Below are positions 1-6,798 of a stretch of DNA of 18,769 bases, piece after piece. The translations under genes and the position numbers were made by a program. The stretch comes from RUG11462 sp045649405 (GTDB taxonomy: Bacteria > Bacillota > Clostridia > Oscillospirales > Acutalibacteraceae). Position 1 is the first letter of the stretch. Every line of letters begins with the position of its first letter. Location: NCBI GenBank assembly GCA_045649405.1, contig JAZRPW010000022.1:1-18769 (forward strand), written 5' to 3'. Below the pieces are notes generated by a model, which had not been told where the DNA came from, did no database searches, and was given only the letters and a program-made list of their open reading frames with translations.

Positions 1-2
1 AC

Positions 3-179
3 GCCGCTGTTGCAGCAGGTGATAAAAATGTGTATTTTATCGATGGCGAAACCTTTTACGGTGAAACCGACCGTAATCTTTGTTCAGCTGATAACTGTCA
101 TCCTAATGATTTGGGCTTTTTCAGTATGGCTTCTTTAATACGACCTGTATTAAAGAGAATGTTAGACAGTACTATTTAA
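3..179 (+). CDS. SGNH/GDSL-type hydrolase, C-terminal fragment
   Basis: The gene runs in from the left edge, and only the last 58 residues are present. The reading frame shows VYFIDGETFYGE, then a Cys-rich stretch, then CHPNDLGFFSMA. A D-x-x-H pair followed by PN-x-x-GF is the C-terminal catalytic block (block V) of SGNH esterases and lipases, where the Asp and His complete the Ser-His-Asp triad. The nucleophile Ser block would lie upstream, outside the window. Such proteins usually deacylate carbohydrates or lipids; the substrate cannot be read here. A good hairpin terminator follows at 262-295. The family call rests on this one motif, but the motif is quite specific. Confidence 0.75.
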   Translation, partial: AAVAAGDKNVYFIDGETFYGETDRNLCSADNCHPNDLGFFSMASLIRPVLKRMLDSTI

Positions 180-261
180 AATGCGAATGAGATAAATATG
201 CTTTTCTTTTTTTTGCGTATTGCGGATAGACTAACATTAAAGAGATATAATTTAATTACAA

Positions 262-295
262 AACAAATCCCCGCCGAAATCGGTGGGGATTTGTT
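262..295 (+). terminator. Rho-independent terminator after SGNH hydrolase
   Basis: The arms AACAAATCCCC (262-272) and GGGGATTTGTT (285-295) pair perfectly. They are extended by a G-U pair and CCG/CGG around an AAAT loop, giving a stem of about 15 bp. It is followed by an AT-rich tail rather than a long T-run. Confidence 0.75.
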
Positions 296-401
296 ATTTA
301 TATCTTGACAAGCATATTGTTTATGGTTTTGTAATCTACTATAACAAGCATGGTTGAATAAAAATCAAGGTATAAATCATGTTACAGTTTTGTAAAATTT
401 G

Positions 402-430
402 TTGAAAAATGGAAAAGTTTATGATATAAT
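402..430 (+). promoter_or_regulatory. Sigma-A promoter for DUF975 gene
   Basis: The -35 box TTGAAA (402-407) and -10 box TATAAT (425-430) are separated by exactly 17 bases. The promoter is about 50 bases upstream of the ATG at 479, so the 5' leader is short. Confidence 0.85.
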
Positions 431-478
431 TTTTTATATAGAAAAATCTATATAAAAAACAAAAAGGGGCATAAATTT

Positions 479-1120
479 ATGAACAGAGTAGAATTAAAAT
501 CATTAGCAAAAGAACAAATTAAAGGAAAAATTGGTATTTTATTTGTTATCGCATTGATTATTGGCTTGATTTCAGGCGTAGCAGGTGCGATTTTATCAAT
601 TATTCCTGGTGGCGGTGTGGTTGCATCAATCATCATTACACCTGCATTCACACTCAGTCTTGTTAGAGTTTACTTGAATGTAGTAAAAGGTGGCAAACCA
701 GAAGCAGGCGATGCTTTTTCTGGCTTTGATGATTTTTGGTCAGCATTTAAAGTAACTTTCCTTGTTGGTTTGTTTACATACCTTTGGTCTTTGTTGTTTA
801 TCATTCCTGGTATCATTAAATCATTTTCTTATTCAATGGCACCATACATTTTGGCAGAAAACAAAGGCAAAGCTGCTTTAGAATGTATCAATGAATCAAA
901 AGCAATGACAAATGGCCACAAAATGGACTTGTTTGTTCTTGGTCTTTCATTCATCGGTTGGGGTTTGCTTTGTATGGTTACATTTGGTATTGCTTTCATT
1001 TGGGTTGGTCCTTATATGCAAGCAACATACACAAATGCTTATCTTAGCATGAAACCAGTAGTTGTTGAAGAAGTACCAGTTGTTGAAGAAACAGTTGAAA
1101 CTGCTGAAATTACTGAATAA
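479..1120 (+). CDS. DUF975 family integral membrane protein
   Basis: This is a 213-residue polytopic membrane protein. The opening LKSLAKEQIKGKIG, the block LWSLLFIIPGIIKSFSYSMAPYILAEN (about residues 100-126), SKAMTNGHKMDLFVLGLSFIGW (about 140-161) and the final GPYMQATYTNAYL are the hallmarks of DUF975. Members of this family have about six membrane segments and unknown function. The last 20 or so residues are an acidic Val/Glu/Thr-rich cytoplasmic tail. The start is set by AAAGGGG nine bases upstream. The gene has its own sigma-A promoter and its own terminator, so it is monocistronic. The family call is solid; the role is unknown. Confidence 0.9.
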   Translation: MNRVELKSLAKEQIKGKIGILFVIALIIGLISGVAGAILSIIPGGGVVASIIITPAFTLSLVRVYLNVVKGGKPEAGDAFSGFDDFWSAFKVTFLVGLFTYLWSLLFIIPGIIKSFSYSMAPYILAENKGKAALECINESKAMTNGHKMDLFVLGLSFIGWGLLCMVTFGIAFIWVGPYMQATYTNAYLSMKPVVVEEVPVVEETVETAEITE

Positions 1121-1141
1121 TTTAATTTAAAATCAAAAAAC
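1098..1141 (+). repeat. Direct repeat copy 1 (3' end of DUF975 gene)
   Basis: AAACTGCTGAAATTA (1098-1112) followed, after 12 extra bases, by ATTTAAAATCAAAAAAC (1125-1141) recurs at 2254-2285. The 12 extra bases carry the stop codon of the DUF975 gene. The two copies bracket the two unknown genes at 1256-2255. Confidence 0.7.
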
Positions 1142-1165
1142 TCCCTGCTTTTTGTGGGGAGTTTT
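1137..1165 (+). terminator. Rho-independent terminator after DUF975 gene
   Basis: AAAACTCCC (1137-1145) pairs with GGGAGTTTT (1157-1165) around a T-rich loop. The right arm ends in a short T-run. Confidence 0.8.
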
Positions 1166-1202
1166 GTACTGTTTATGGTACTAAACTTTGTTTATAATGC
1201 TA

Positions 1203-1231
1203 TTGTGATTTAGAAAAATGTGTTGTATAAT
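1203..1231 (+). promoter_or_regulatory. Sigma-A promoter for the 1256-2255 cassette
   Basis: TTGTGA (1203-1208) and TATAAT (1226-1231) are separated by 17 bases, 24 bases upstream of the start at 1256. It would drive both unknown genes as one transcript. Confidence 0.75.
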
Positions 1232-1255
1232 TATAAAAAATATAAGGGGTAAGTG

Positions 1256-1651
1256 ATGAAAAGTTTAGATATTGCAAAACAAAAATTAGATTTGTGCTTG
1301 AAAGATTATGAAAAATTGATTTTAGAAATCAAAGATTTTTATGATTTAGATAATGATTATGATAGTTTAGAATCGATAGAAGATGCTATTGACTCAGAAG
1401 AATTTTCAATTGACTGGCAAGAACGTCGTGAATTTGATTATGCTTGTGATATGGTTAGATGTCAACAAATGCTTGTTGATGCGTTAAAACTTGTTGAATG
1501 CGGGAAAAATGCTAACAAGGAATTTGAAACATTAATTCACGAAGCGAGAAAAGCGAAAAAAGAAAGAGAGCAAGACATAATCAAAGCGCAACAAGTAATT
1601 TCATTACTGGAAGAAATTTTAAGCGAGTGTGATACTCACCGTAATAAATGA
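1256..1651 (+). CDS. Hypothetical charged helical protein
   Basis: I do not recognise this 131-residue protein. It is highly charged and almost free of Gly and Pro. A coiled-coil-like start (DIAKQKLDLCLKDYEKLILEI) leads into an acidic middle (DLDNDYDSLESIEDAIDSEE). The C-terminal half is a long helix rich in Lys, Glu and Gln (about residues 88-125). No membrane segment or signal peptide is seen, so it is probably cytoplasmic and possibly a binding partner of its neighbour. ATG at 1256 is preferred over the GTG three bases earlier because AAGGGG lies six bases upstream of it. The next gene starts 14 bases downstream, so the two are co-transcribed. Flanking repeats suggest both came in as a unit. 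Confidence 0.65.
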   Translation: MKSLDIAKQKLDLCLKDYEKLILEIKDFYDLDNDYDSLESIEDAIDSEEFSIDWQERREFDYACDMVRCQQMLVDALKLVECGKNANKEFETLIHEARKAKKEREQDIIKAQQVISLLEEILSECDTHRNK

Positions 1652-1664
1652 AGGAGTTTTGAAA

Positions 1665-2255
1665 ATGGACAAAAAGTATTTAGTAGTTTATACTTGTCAT
1701 AGCGAAAAAGAAAATGCAGAGTGGTGGCAAGACCAGTATTACCAAAACGTTAAGGCAACTGAATTTGAAAAATTTGAAGATGCTAAAAAGTTTATGCGAA
1801 CCGAAATTTGCAAAGTGTTTAACAATTGCGTTGATAAATTTGTTGAGCGTTTTGTTGAAAAATTTATGCCCGAAGATAGAGTGAGAGAAGAATTATCACC
1901 AGAAGTAGCTTGGTTTTTTGAAACTATTGATAAGCCATATATAAATAATGAAATTTTTGATTTTAAAGAAATCATTGAGACAATAATCACAAAGCCAGAG
2001 TGGTTTGCTGACAAAGACTTCAAAAAATCAAAGTGTTTAGACCCAGACCAGTATTGGGCATTCGTTTGCGATGAAGAAAGCGTTTTGTTTAGAAACGATG
2101 ATGATGTTTTGTCTTTTAATGTGCATAACATGGAAGATGAGAATAAATTTTATTATTTTGAATGTGGCTTAAATTGCAAGCAAGCAATTTCTTTTAAACT
2201 TATGAATACTGAAAAAACAAACACAGGAGACTGTGAAATAAAGTTTGAAGTCTAA
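1665..2255 (+). CDS. Hypothetical protein, second gene of inserted pair
   Basis: I do not recognise this 196-residue protein. It starts with a beta-strand-like KKYLVVYTCH, is rich in Trp, Phe and acidic residues (EWWQDQYYQ, PEVAWFFETIDKPYI), has a Lys/Glu helix at about residues 36-72, and ends in alternating hydrophobic strands (NKFYYFECGLNCKQAISFKL). It has no signal peptide or membrane segment. The longer frame could open at a GTG at 1629, but AAGGAG (1651-1656) sits eight bases before the ATG at 1665, which decides the start. It overlaps no gene and ends at a strong bidirectional terminator. Its TAA stop lies inside the repeat shared with the end of the DUF975 gene. Confidence 0.65.
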   Translation: MDKKYLVVYTCHSEKENAEWWQDQYYQNVKATEFEKFEDAKKFMRTEICKVFNNCVDKFVERFVEKFMPEDRVREELSPEVAWFFETIDKPYINNEIFDFKEIIETIITKPEWFADKDFKKSKCLDPDQYWAFVCDEESVLFRNDDDVLSFNVHNMEDENKFYYFECGLNCKQAISFKLMNTEKTNTGDCEIKFEV

Positions 2256-2285
2256 ACTGCTGAAATTAATTTAAAATGAAAAAAC
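2254..2285 (+). repeat. Direct repeat copy 2
   Basis: This copies the 3' end of the DUF975 gene. AAACTGCTGAAATTA (2254-2268) runs directly into ATTTAAAATGAAAAAAC (2269-2285). It differs from copy 1 by one base and by lacking the 12 bases 1113-1124. It is non-coding here, directly after the stop of the 196-residue gene. Confidence 0.7.
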
Positions 2286-2308
2286 CACTCTCAAAAGAGA
2301 GTGGTTTT
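2281..2308. terminator. Bidirectional terminator between convergent genes
   Basis: AAAACCACTCTC (2281-2292) and GAGAGTGGTTTT (2297-2308) form a perfect 12-bp stem with an AAAA loop. The A- and T-rich flanks serve both the plus-strand cassette and the minus-strand GH16 gene. Confidence 0.9.
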
Positions 2309-2316
2309 TGTTTTGT

Positions 2317-5300
2317 TTAAGCATTTGCCCATTTGTTGATAAGTTCAATTTGTTCTTCGGTATAATTGTTTTGCCAATTTTCATTTTCACAAACTTTGCT
2401 TGCAACAAATTTTGCGCTTCTGCATGAAACAGTGTCAGAATAAATTATTGTTGTTTTATCATCTTTTGTGAGTTTTAAATAACCTCTGCCCACAAAGTTT
2501 CTTGCAATGTTGTAATCTCTAATTTTAACAATTGAGCCAACAATGCCGACAAAATCGCCGTCGGTGTAATAATTGTCAGACTCGTATTTAGCAACTTGGA
2601 AAAGTTTTGTATCAAATGTCAATTCATCTTCAATTAAATCTTCTGGGGCAATGAGTGTACCCATTTCAACTGTATAACCTAAATCTTTATAACTTTGAAT
2701 TTGCTTTTGGTCAACTTCAGTGTAAAAACGAATACCAGTATATTCATTAAGTCTAATTGACGCTTGCTCTAAAGTTTTTATATCAACGCTTGGCTCAACA
2801 TCTGCAATTTTTGTAAGTTCAAGGGCATTTAAATATAAATTACCGGAATTTGAGACATCAGTTACAACAATTTTAACTTCAACTTGTGTTGGCTTTTTAA
2901 TTGTAACAGTGTTTTCTGTAAGGTTAATAGGAATATTATATCCATCTACGCCAGTGTTAGAAAAAGCATTTTCGCCTTTGTTACCGGTGTTAAGATTTGT
3001 TGCAACTTTAACATCGTTGATAGAAACATCAATTAAAGCGCGAGCGCCTGTTACTCTAGCAAAAAGTTTTGCTGAATAAACGCCTGGCTTAACAGTAGCA
3101 ATAGATGTAAGCGTTACACTATTTCCAACCGTATTGTTAGATGAGAAGAAATAAGTTCCTTCTTTTGCATAATGAGTATTCAAAAACGGTTTTCCGTTTG
3201 AGGAATTCTTCATTGTATGGTCGGAGTTATAAGTGAAACTATCAGTATAAAGATTCCATTTATAAACACCTTCAATTTCTTGGTTGGTTGTTGGCGGTGT
3301 AACAGTAGTTTCAACAATAGGTGCATTAACAGGTGTGTCAGAATCAACAGTTACAGTTGCAGTTGATTTTTCATTTTTAACCAAAACTAATGAGTCTAAA
3401 TAACCAGTTTGAGAAGCATCGCCGTATAAAGAATCAACCTGCTGGGCATCAATTTGAATATTATGCGCGCCATTTACAATATCAACTGTGCCGATATAAA
3501 TTGACCTAGTGTTTGAGTATTCTCTGCCAAAATCATCTTTATAATAATCTGATAAGTTAAGTCTTGTATCAACCGAAACGCCGTTTACAAAGAATTTAAA
3601 ATCCTTGCTGTTTTTTCTAGCAATACCACTAATATAAACATCATATTTACCTTCAGGTTGCTTGGTCAAAGTTTTAATAGTACCACTATTTTTAATGGTG
3701 CAAATATTACCACCGCTTCTATAAGGTGCAACCCATAAAGAAGATTTTGTTGCGCCGTTTGAAACTTCACAAGAATTGTTAATGTTTAAAATTTGAATGT
3801 TAGAATAAGCATCGGTTACTTTGTTGTAATATGAAACAGGCTGGTCAAGGTCATTAAGTTCAGGGAAACCATAAGCACCTTGATAGTTTTCATCTGTATT
3901 AAATCCGTCATCTGCTTGATAAATTCTAACATAGTCAACCATATAATCTGCAAAATCGAGTGCAGGGTTAGGGTCGCCAGGAACAGAGCCGCCAATAGGG
4001 AAGGTTAAGAACATATATTGTGGACATTCACGAAGTTGGAAAAATTTTGGGTCAGTAATATCGTGGTAACCAACTATTAAATCATCATAATAATAAACAA
4101 GTTGAGTTGGTGTCCAATAAACGCCGTAGGTGTGATAACCTGTGTCGCCCAACATCGCATTTCCTGCAGCACCTTGGCTTACTTTATAACCACCGCTAAG
4201 CGCTGTTGTTTTCTCATTTGGTACAGTTACACCGCTAACAAGTGAGCCGTCAAAACGCTCGCCAGTTCTGTAATGCAACTGAGATGTTGCTAAAGTTGCT
4301 GAATTATAGCAGTTACCCTCTGTGTCAACAATTGTTTTGTTTTTATTGTCTGTTATATAAATTTTTCCGTCTGTCTCTTGACGAATAATATGTGATTTTG
4401 AATTTATTGTAATGCTGTCAGCGGTAGTAGTGAATTTTGATTCGTAACCCTCTGCTACAACAACATAACTGCCACCTGACTTATCATATTGTACAAGATG
4501 ATTTCCACTTTTGTCATTAATAAGAATTTTGCCTTGTGAGTCAGTTTTGATTAACATATCACTCGCTTTGATTCTAATTCCGTAAGAATCAATGTCTGTT
4601 TTGCCGGTTGAAGAATTATATGTAGAATAGCCAGATGGAGTTGTGTAAGCTTCGCAAATATCAATCTCACCACAATAAGGCCATGTTGATTTTTCACTCT
4701 TGTTTCTAATAAACGCTTGTTCTTCACTCATATCAGGGTTGCCTGAAGTCCAAAAACCATTCCAAAGACCTTGTGAATATTTTGGGTCTTGCATAATATT
4801 GCCATCTCTGTCAAGCACAGGGTTTCCGTTTTCGTCAACTTTTGCCCTACCGTTAACGGTGTAAATTCTCGCTTCCATCATACCAAATCTAAAACCTTGA
4901 AGATTTGCTTGACCTGTTTTGGTGTCAAAATAACTTGAACGAAGACCATCAGCTGTCCATTTATAAGTTTTCTTTGTAATTGGATCAAGATATCCGTTTT
5001 CTTCTCTTTGACCGCGAAGATACAAAACACCATCTTCAGTCCAAGAGTTTCTGCCATCAACACCTACGTAATGTTGCAACTGACCATTACGAGTTTTAGG
5101 GTCACCATTACGATATCTCTCATGAGCCCATTTAGCGCTCGCTCTAACTTCGTCAGAAGTAGGATTTCCGTTTTCATCAAAACCGTTAGTTGTAGGAAGC
5201 GCTTTTTTTGGCGCGCCACAACCAATTTCGCCACCGAACTCATCGTTCCAAACAAGCTCAAGCGAATCTCTAATAGCAGCAATAGAAGAAGTTGTTACAT

Positions 5301-5397
5301 TAGGATTAGGGTTAGCACTTGTTTGTGCAGTTGGGTTAATTGCAAAACAGCAACTAACAAGCACAATTGCAAGTAGAATACAAACTATTTTTTTCAT
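2317..5397 (-). CDS. Secreted multidomain GH16 glycoside hydrolase
   Basis: The protein has 1026 residues. Residues 1-25 are a Sec signal peptide (MKKIVCILLAIVLVSCC). A GH16 beta-jelly-roll follows, about residues 45-495. It carries the catalytic motif GEIDICEAY with E244 as nucleophile, D246, and E249 as acid/base, and the C-terminal family block YHTYGVYWTPTQLVYYYD ... MFLTFPIGG ... MVDYVRIYQ. GH16 enzymes cleave beta-1,3/1,4-glucans, galactans or related polysaccharides; the exact substrate is not readable. About 110 residues are inserted between the catalytic motif and the HYRTGE strand. Residues 530-675 and 711-864 look like two beta-sandwich carbohydrate-binding modules, joined by a Thr/Pro/Val linker. 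Residues 865-1026 form a C-terminal module (GIRFYTEV, GTLIAP, FVGRGYLKLT) that I associate with secreted Clostridia proteins. AAGGAG lies eight bases before the start. The gene has its own promoter and is monocistronic. Confidence 0.9.
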   Translation of the reverse strand: MKKIVCILLAIVLVSCCFAINPTAQTSANPNPNVTTSSIAAIRDSLELVWNDEFGGEIGCGAPKKALPTTNGFDENGNPTSDEVRASAKWAHERYRNGDPKTRNGQLQHYVGVDGRNSWTEDGVLYLRGQREENGYLDPITKKTYKWTADGLRSSYFDTKTGQANLQGFRFGMMEARIYTVNGRAKVDENGNPVLDRDGNIMQDPKYSQGLWNGFWTSGNPDMSEEQAFIRNKSEKSTWPYCGEIDICEAYTTPSGYSTYNSSTGKTDIDSYGIRIKASDMLIKTDSQGKILINDKSGNHLVQYDKSGGSYVVVAEGYESKFTTTADSITINSKSHIIRQETDGKIYITDNKNKTIVDTEGNCYNSATLATSQLHYRTGERFDGSLVSGVTVPNEKTTALSGGYKVSQGAAGNAMLGDTGYHTYGVYWTPTQLVYYYDDLIVGYHDITDPKFFQLRECPQYMFLTFPIGGSVPGDPNPALDFADYMVDYVRIYQADDGFNTDENYQGAYGFPELNDLDQPVSYYNKVTDAYSNIQILNINNSCEVSNGATKSSLWVAPYRSGGNICTIKNSGTIKTLTKQPEGKYDVYISGIARKNSKDFKFFVNGVSVDTRLNLSDYYKDDFGREYSNTRSIYIGTVDIVNGAHNIQIDAQQVDSLYGDASQTGYLDSLVLVKNEKSTATVTVDSDTPVNAPIVETTVTPPTTNQEIEGVYKWNLYTDSFTYNSDHTMKNSSNGKPFLNTHYAKEGTYFFSSNNTVGNSVTLTSIATVKPGVYSAKLFARVTGARALIDVSINDVKVATNLNTGNKGENAFSNTGVDGYNIPINLTENTVTIKKPTQVEVKIVVTDVSNSGNLYLNALELTKIADVEPSVDIKTLEQASIRLNEYTGIRFYTEVDQKQIQSYKDLGYTVEMGTLIAPEDLIEDELTFDTKLFQVAKYESDNYYTDGDFVGIVGSIVKIRDYNIARNFVGRGYLKLTKDDKTTIIYSDTVSCRSAKFVASKVCENENWQNNYTEEQIELINKWANA

Positions 5398-5426
5398 AAA
5401 ATATACTCCTTAAGTTTGATAAATTA

Positions 5427-5455
5427 ATTATACAACTTTTAAAAAACAAAGTCAA
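5427..5455 (-). promoter_or_regulatory. Sigma-A promoter for GH16 gene
   Basis: On the minus strand, TTGACT (5455-5450) and TATAAT (5432-5427) are separated by 17 bases. The -10 box lies 30 bases from the start codon. It is back-to-back with the promoter at 5495-5523. Confidence 0.85.
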
Positions 5456-5494
5456 TTGCAATATAGACTGTTGTTTATTGCATTTTGGAACCTA

Positions 5495-5523
5495 TTGAAA
5501 TCTTGCAAAAAATCTTGTATAAT
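5495..5523 (+). promoter_or_regulatory. Sigma-A promoter for PHP gene operon
   Basis: TTGAAA (5495-5500) and TATAAT (5518-5523) have a 17-base spacer, and the ATG is 20 bases downstream. Only about 40 bases separate it from the divergent GH16 promoter, so a shared regulator is possible; I see no clear operator. Confidence 0.85.
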
Positions 5524-5543
5524 AAACACAAAGAGGTGGAGTT

Positions 5544-6221
5544 ATGTTTAAATATGAGACTCATTTGCACACCTACCCAGTTAGTCAATGTGCAAAATTT
5601 GGCGTTCGTGAAAATTTAGAATTTTATAAATCGCTCGGATACGCAGGTGTTTTTATTACCAACCATTTTGTAGATGGCAATATTAATTCAGCTGCAGGAG
5701 AGAGTTATAAAGAGCGAATTGAATATTTCTTTTCTGATTATGAAAAGGCGTTAGAAATTGCCGAAGAAATTGGCATTAAAGTTTTTTGTGGCGCCGAACT
5801 TTCTTATGGTGGCACAGACTTTTTGGTTTACGGCCTTGACAAGCGGTGGTATCTTGACCACCCAGAAATTATGGATATGAAAAAGAGTGAAGAGTTGCCG
5901 TTTTTAATTGAAAACGGCGCACTTGTAATTCAAGCCCACCCATTCCGTGAGGCCTTTTACATCGACCACATTCGACTTTTTCCAAGATGTGTTGAAGGCG
6001 TTGAGATTATAAATGCTTGCAGAAGTGAATTTGAAAATAAAATGGCAAAAGACTATGCTAAAAATTATGAACTTTTAGAGTTTGCAGGCACAGACAACCA
6101 CATTGCGCATGAAAAAGACTTTTTGGCAGGGGTCCAATTTGAAACAGAAATAAAAGATGAAAAAGACTTTGTTAAAAAGGTAAAAGATAAAAAGGCAAAC
6201 ATCTTTACTTTAAAAATTTAA
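5544..6221 (+). CDS. PHP-domain metal-dependent phosphoesterase
   Basis: This 225-residue soluble protein has the PHP metal-binding motifs in order: THLHT with H7 and H9, ITNH with H41, GAELSYG with E85, QAHPFR with H132, and GTDNH with D184 and H186. These ligands bind a di- or trinuclear metal centre in a TIM-barrel-like fold. Family members hydrolyse phosphate esters such as histidinol phosphate, nucleoside bisphosphates or other small molecules. At this length and without extra domains it is a stand-alone PHP hydrolase rather than a polymerase domain; the substrate is unknown. AGAGGTGGAG precedes the ATG. The next gene starts 13 bases downstream and is probably co-transcribed. Confidence 0.85.
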   Translation: MFKYETHLHTYPVSQCAKFGVRENLEFYKSLGYAGVFITNHFVDGNINSAAGESYKERIEYFFSDYEKALEIAEEIGIKVFCGAELSYGGTDFLVYGLDKRWYLDHPEIMDMKKSEELPFLIENGALVIQAHPFREAFYIDHIRLFPRCVEGVEIINACRSEFENKMAKDYAKNYELLEFAGTDNHIAHEKDFLAGVQFETEIKDEKDFVKKVKDKKANIFTLKI

Positions 6222-6234
6222 AGGGGTATATATT

Positions 6235-6720
6235 ATGAATGAAAACATTAAAAAATGTGTTGATGCCAGAGTAGATTTTTTTGATAAATATTACACCGTG
6301 CCTGAAAATTTGAAAGGGCAGGTTGATGAATTTATTGAAGAAATCAATTTGCTTGGCGAAACATCAGCCGATGTGGCAGAGTTTGAAGCAAGATTTTCTT
6401 CAACCGCGCTTCAAGAAAAATTTAACGAATTGCTTATCTCTTGCACCCCAAAAGCATATAAAATGACAAAAGAAGAAAAAGAATTTTCAAAAGAAGTTGC
6501 AAAACAAAACCGTGGCAATGTTGTAAAAGATGTTGCAAAAGAAGTGTTTGACTACGCTTCGGTTATGGCAGAGGAAGAGCTTATTGCACAGTCAAGAAAA
6601 GCAATGATTGAAGACGAAGTTTTTGATGACTACACACGCACTTCTAATGCAATTGACATTGCCGCCAAAGCAGGTGGATTTTTAAGCGGTTTGTTTGGTA
6701 AAGGCAAAAAAAATAAATAA
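6235..6720 (+). CDS. Hypothetical protein, co-transcribed with PHP gene
   Basis: I do not recognise this 161-residue protein. It appears all-helical and highly charged. The middle (about residues 80-120) is a Lys/Glu-rich amphipathic helix, and the C-terminus is a small Gly-rich patch with a basic end (GGFLSGLFGKGKKNK) that could touch a membrane or nucleic acid. It has no signal peptide. AAGGGG lies nine bases upstream of the ATG and the PHP gene ends 13 bases before, so the two form an operon. The hairpin that should end the operon appears truncated at 6736-6756. Confidence 0.6.
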   Translation: MNENIKKCVDARVDFFDKYYTVPENLKGQVDEFIEEINLLGETSADVAEFEARFSSTALQEKFNELLISCTPKAYKMTKEEKEFSKEVAKQNRGNVVKDVAKEVFDYASVMAEEELIAQSRKAMIEDEVFDDYTRTSNAIDIAAKAGGFLSGLFGKGKKNK

Positions 6721-6735
6721 AAAGTAACAAAAAAC

Positions 6736-6749
6736 AAAAACACTTTCCG
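6736..6749 (+). repeat. 14-bp direct repeat, left copy (truncated terminator)
   Basis: AAAAACACTTTCCG here is identical to 7780-7793. At the right copy it is the left arm of an intact terminator. Here the matching right arm breaks off after TTGGA at about 6755-6759. The two copies bracket the gene at 6799-7764. Confidence 0.65.
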
Positions 6750-6771
6750 GTTTATTGGACAAATCATATTG

Positions 6772-6777
6772 TATAAT
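6772..6777 (+). promoter_or_regulatory. Putative -10 box for 6799-7764 gene
   Basis: TATAAT is preceded by TTG (TTGTATAAT), as at three other promoters in this window. No good -35 box is found at 16-18 bases, so this is a weak or activator-dependent promoter call. Confidence 0.4.
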
Positions 6778-6798
6778 TGAATTAAGGAGGCGAAACAA

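Larger units (their letters stand above)
180..478. other. Intergenic region between SGNH hydrolase and DUF975 genes
   Basis: This stretch of about 300 bases holds no ORF of note. It contains the terminator of the upstream gene (262-295), a near-consensus sigma-A promoter (402-430), and the ribosome binding site AAAGGGG at about 462-468 for the DUF975 gene. A TATAAT at about 246-251 lacks a convincing -35 box. I see nothing else in it. Confidence 0.6.

Noticed and set aside
5008..5376. Plus-strand ORF of 122 codons inside the GH16 gene
   Set aside because: It is antisense to a well-supported GH16 coding region with signal peptide and catalytic motif, and shows no family pattern.
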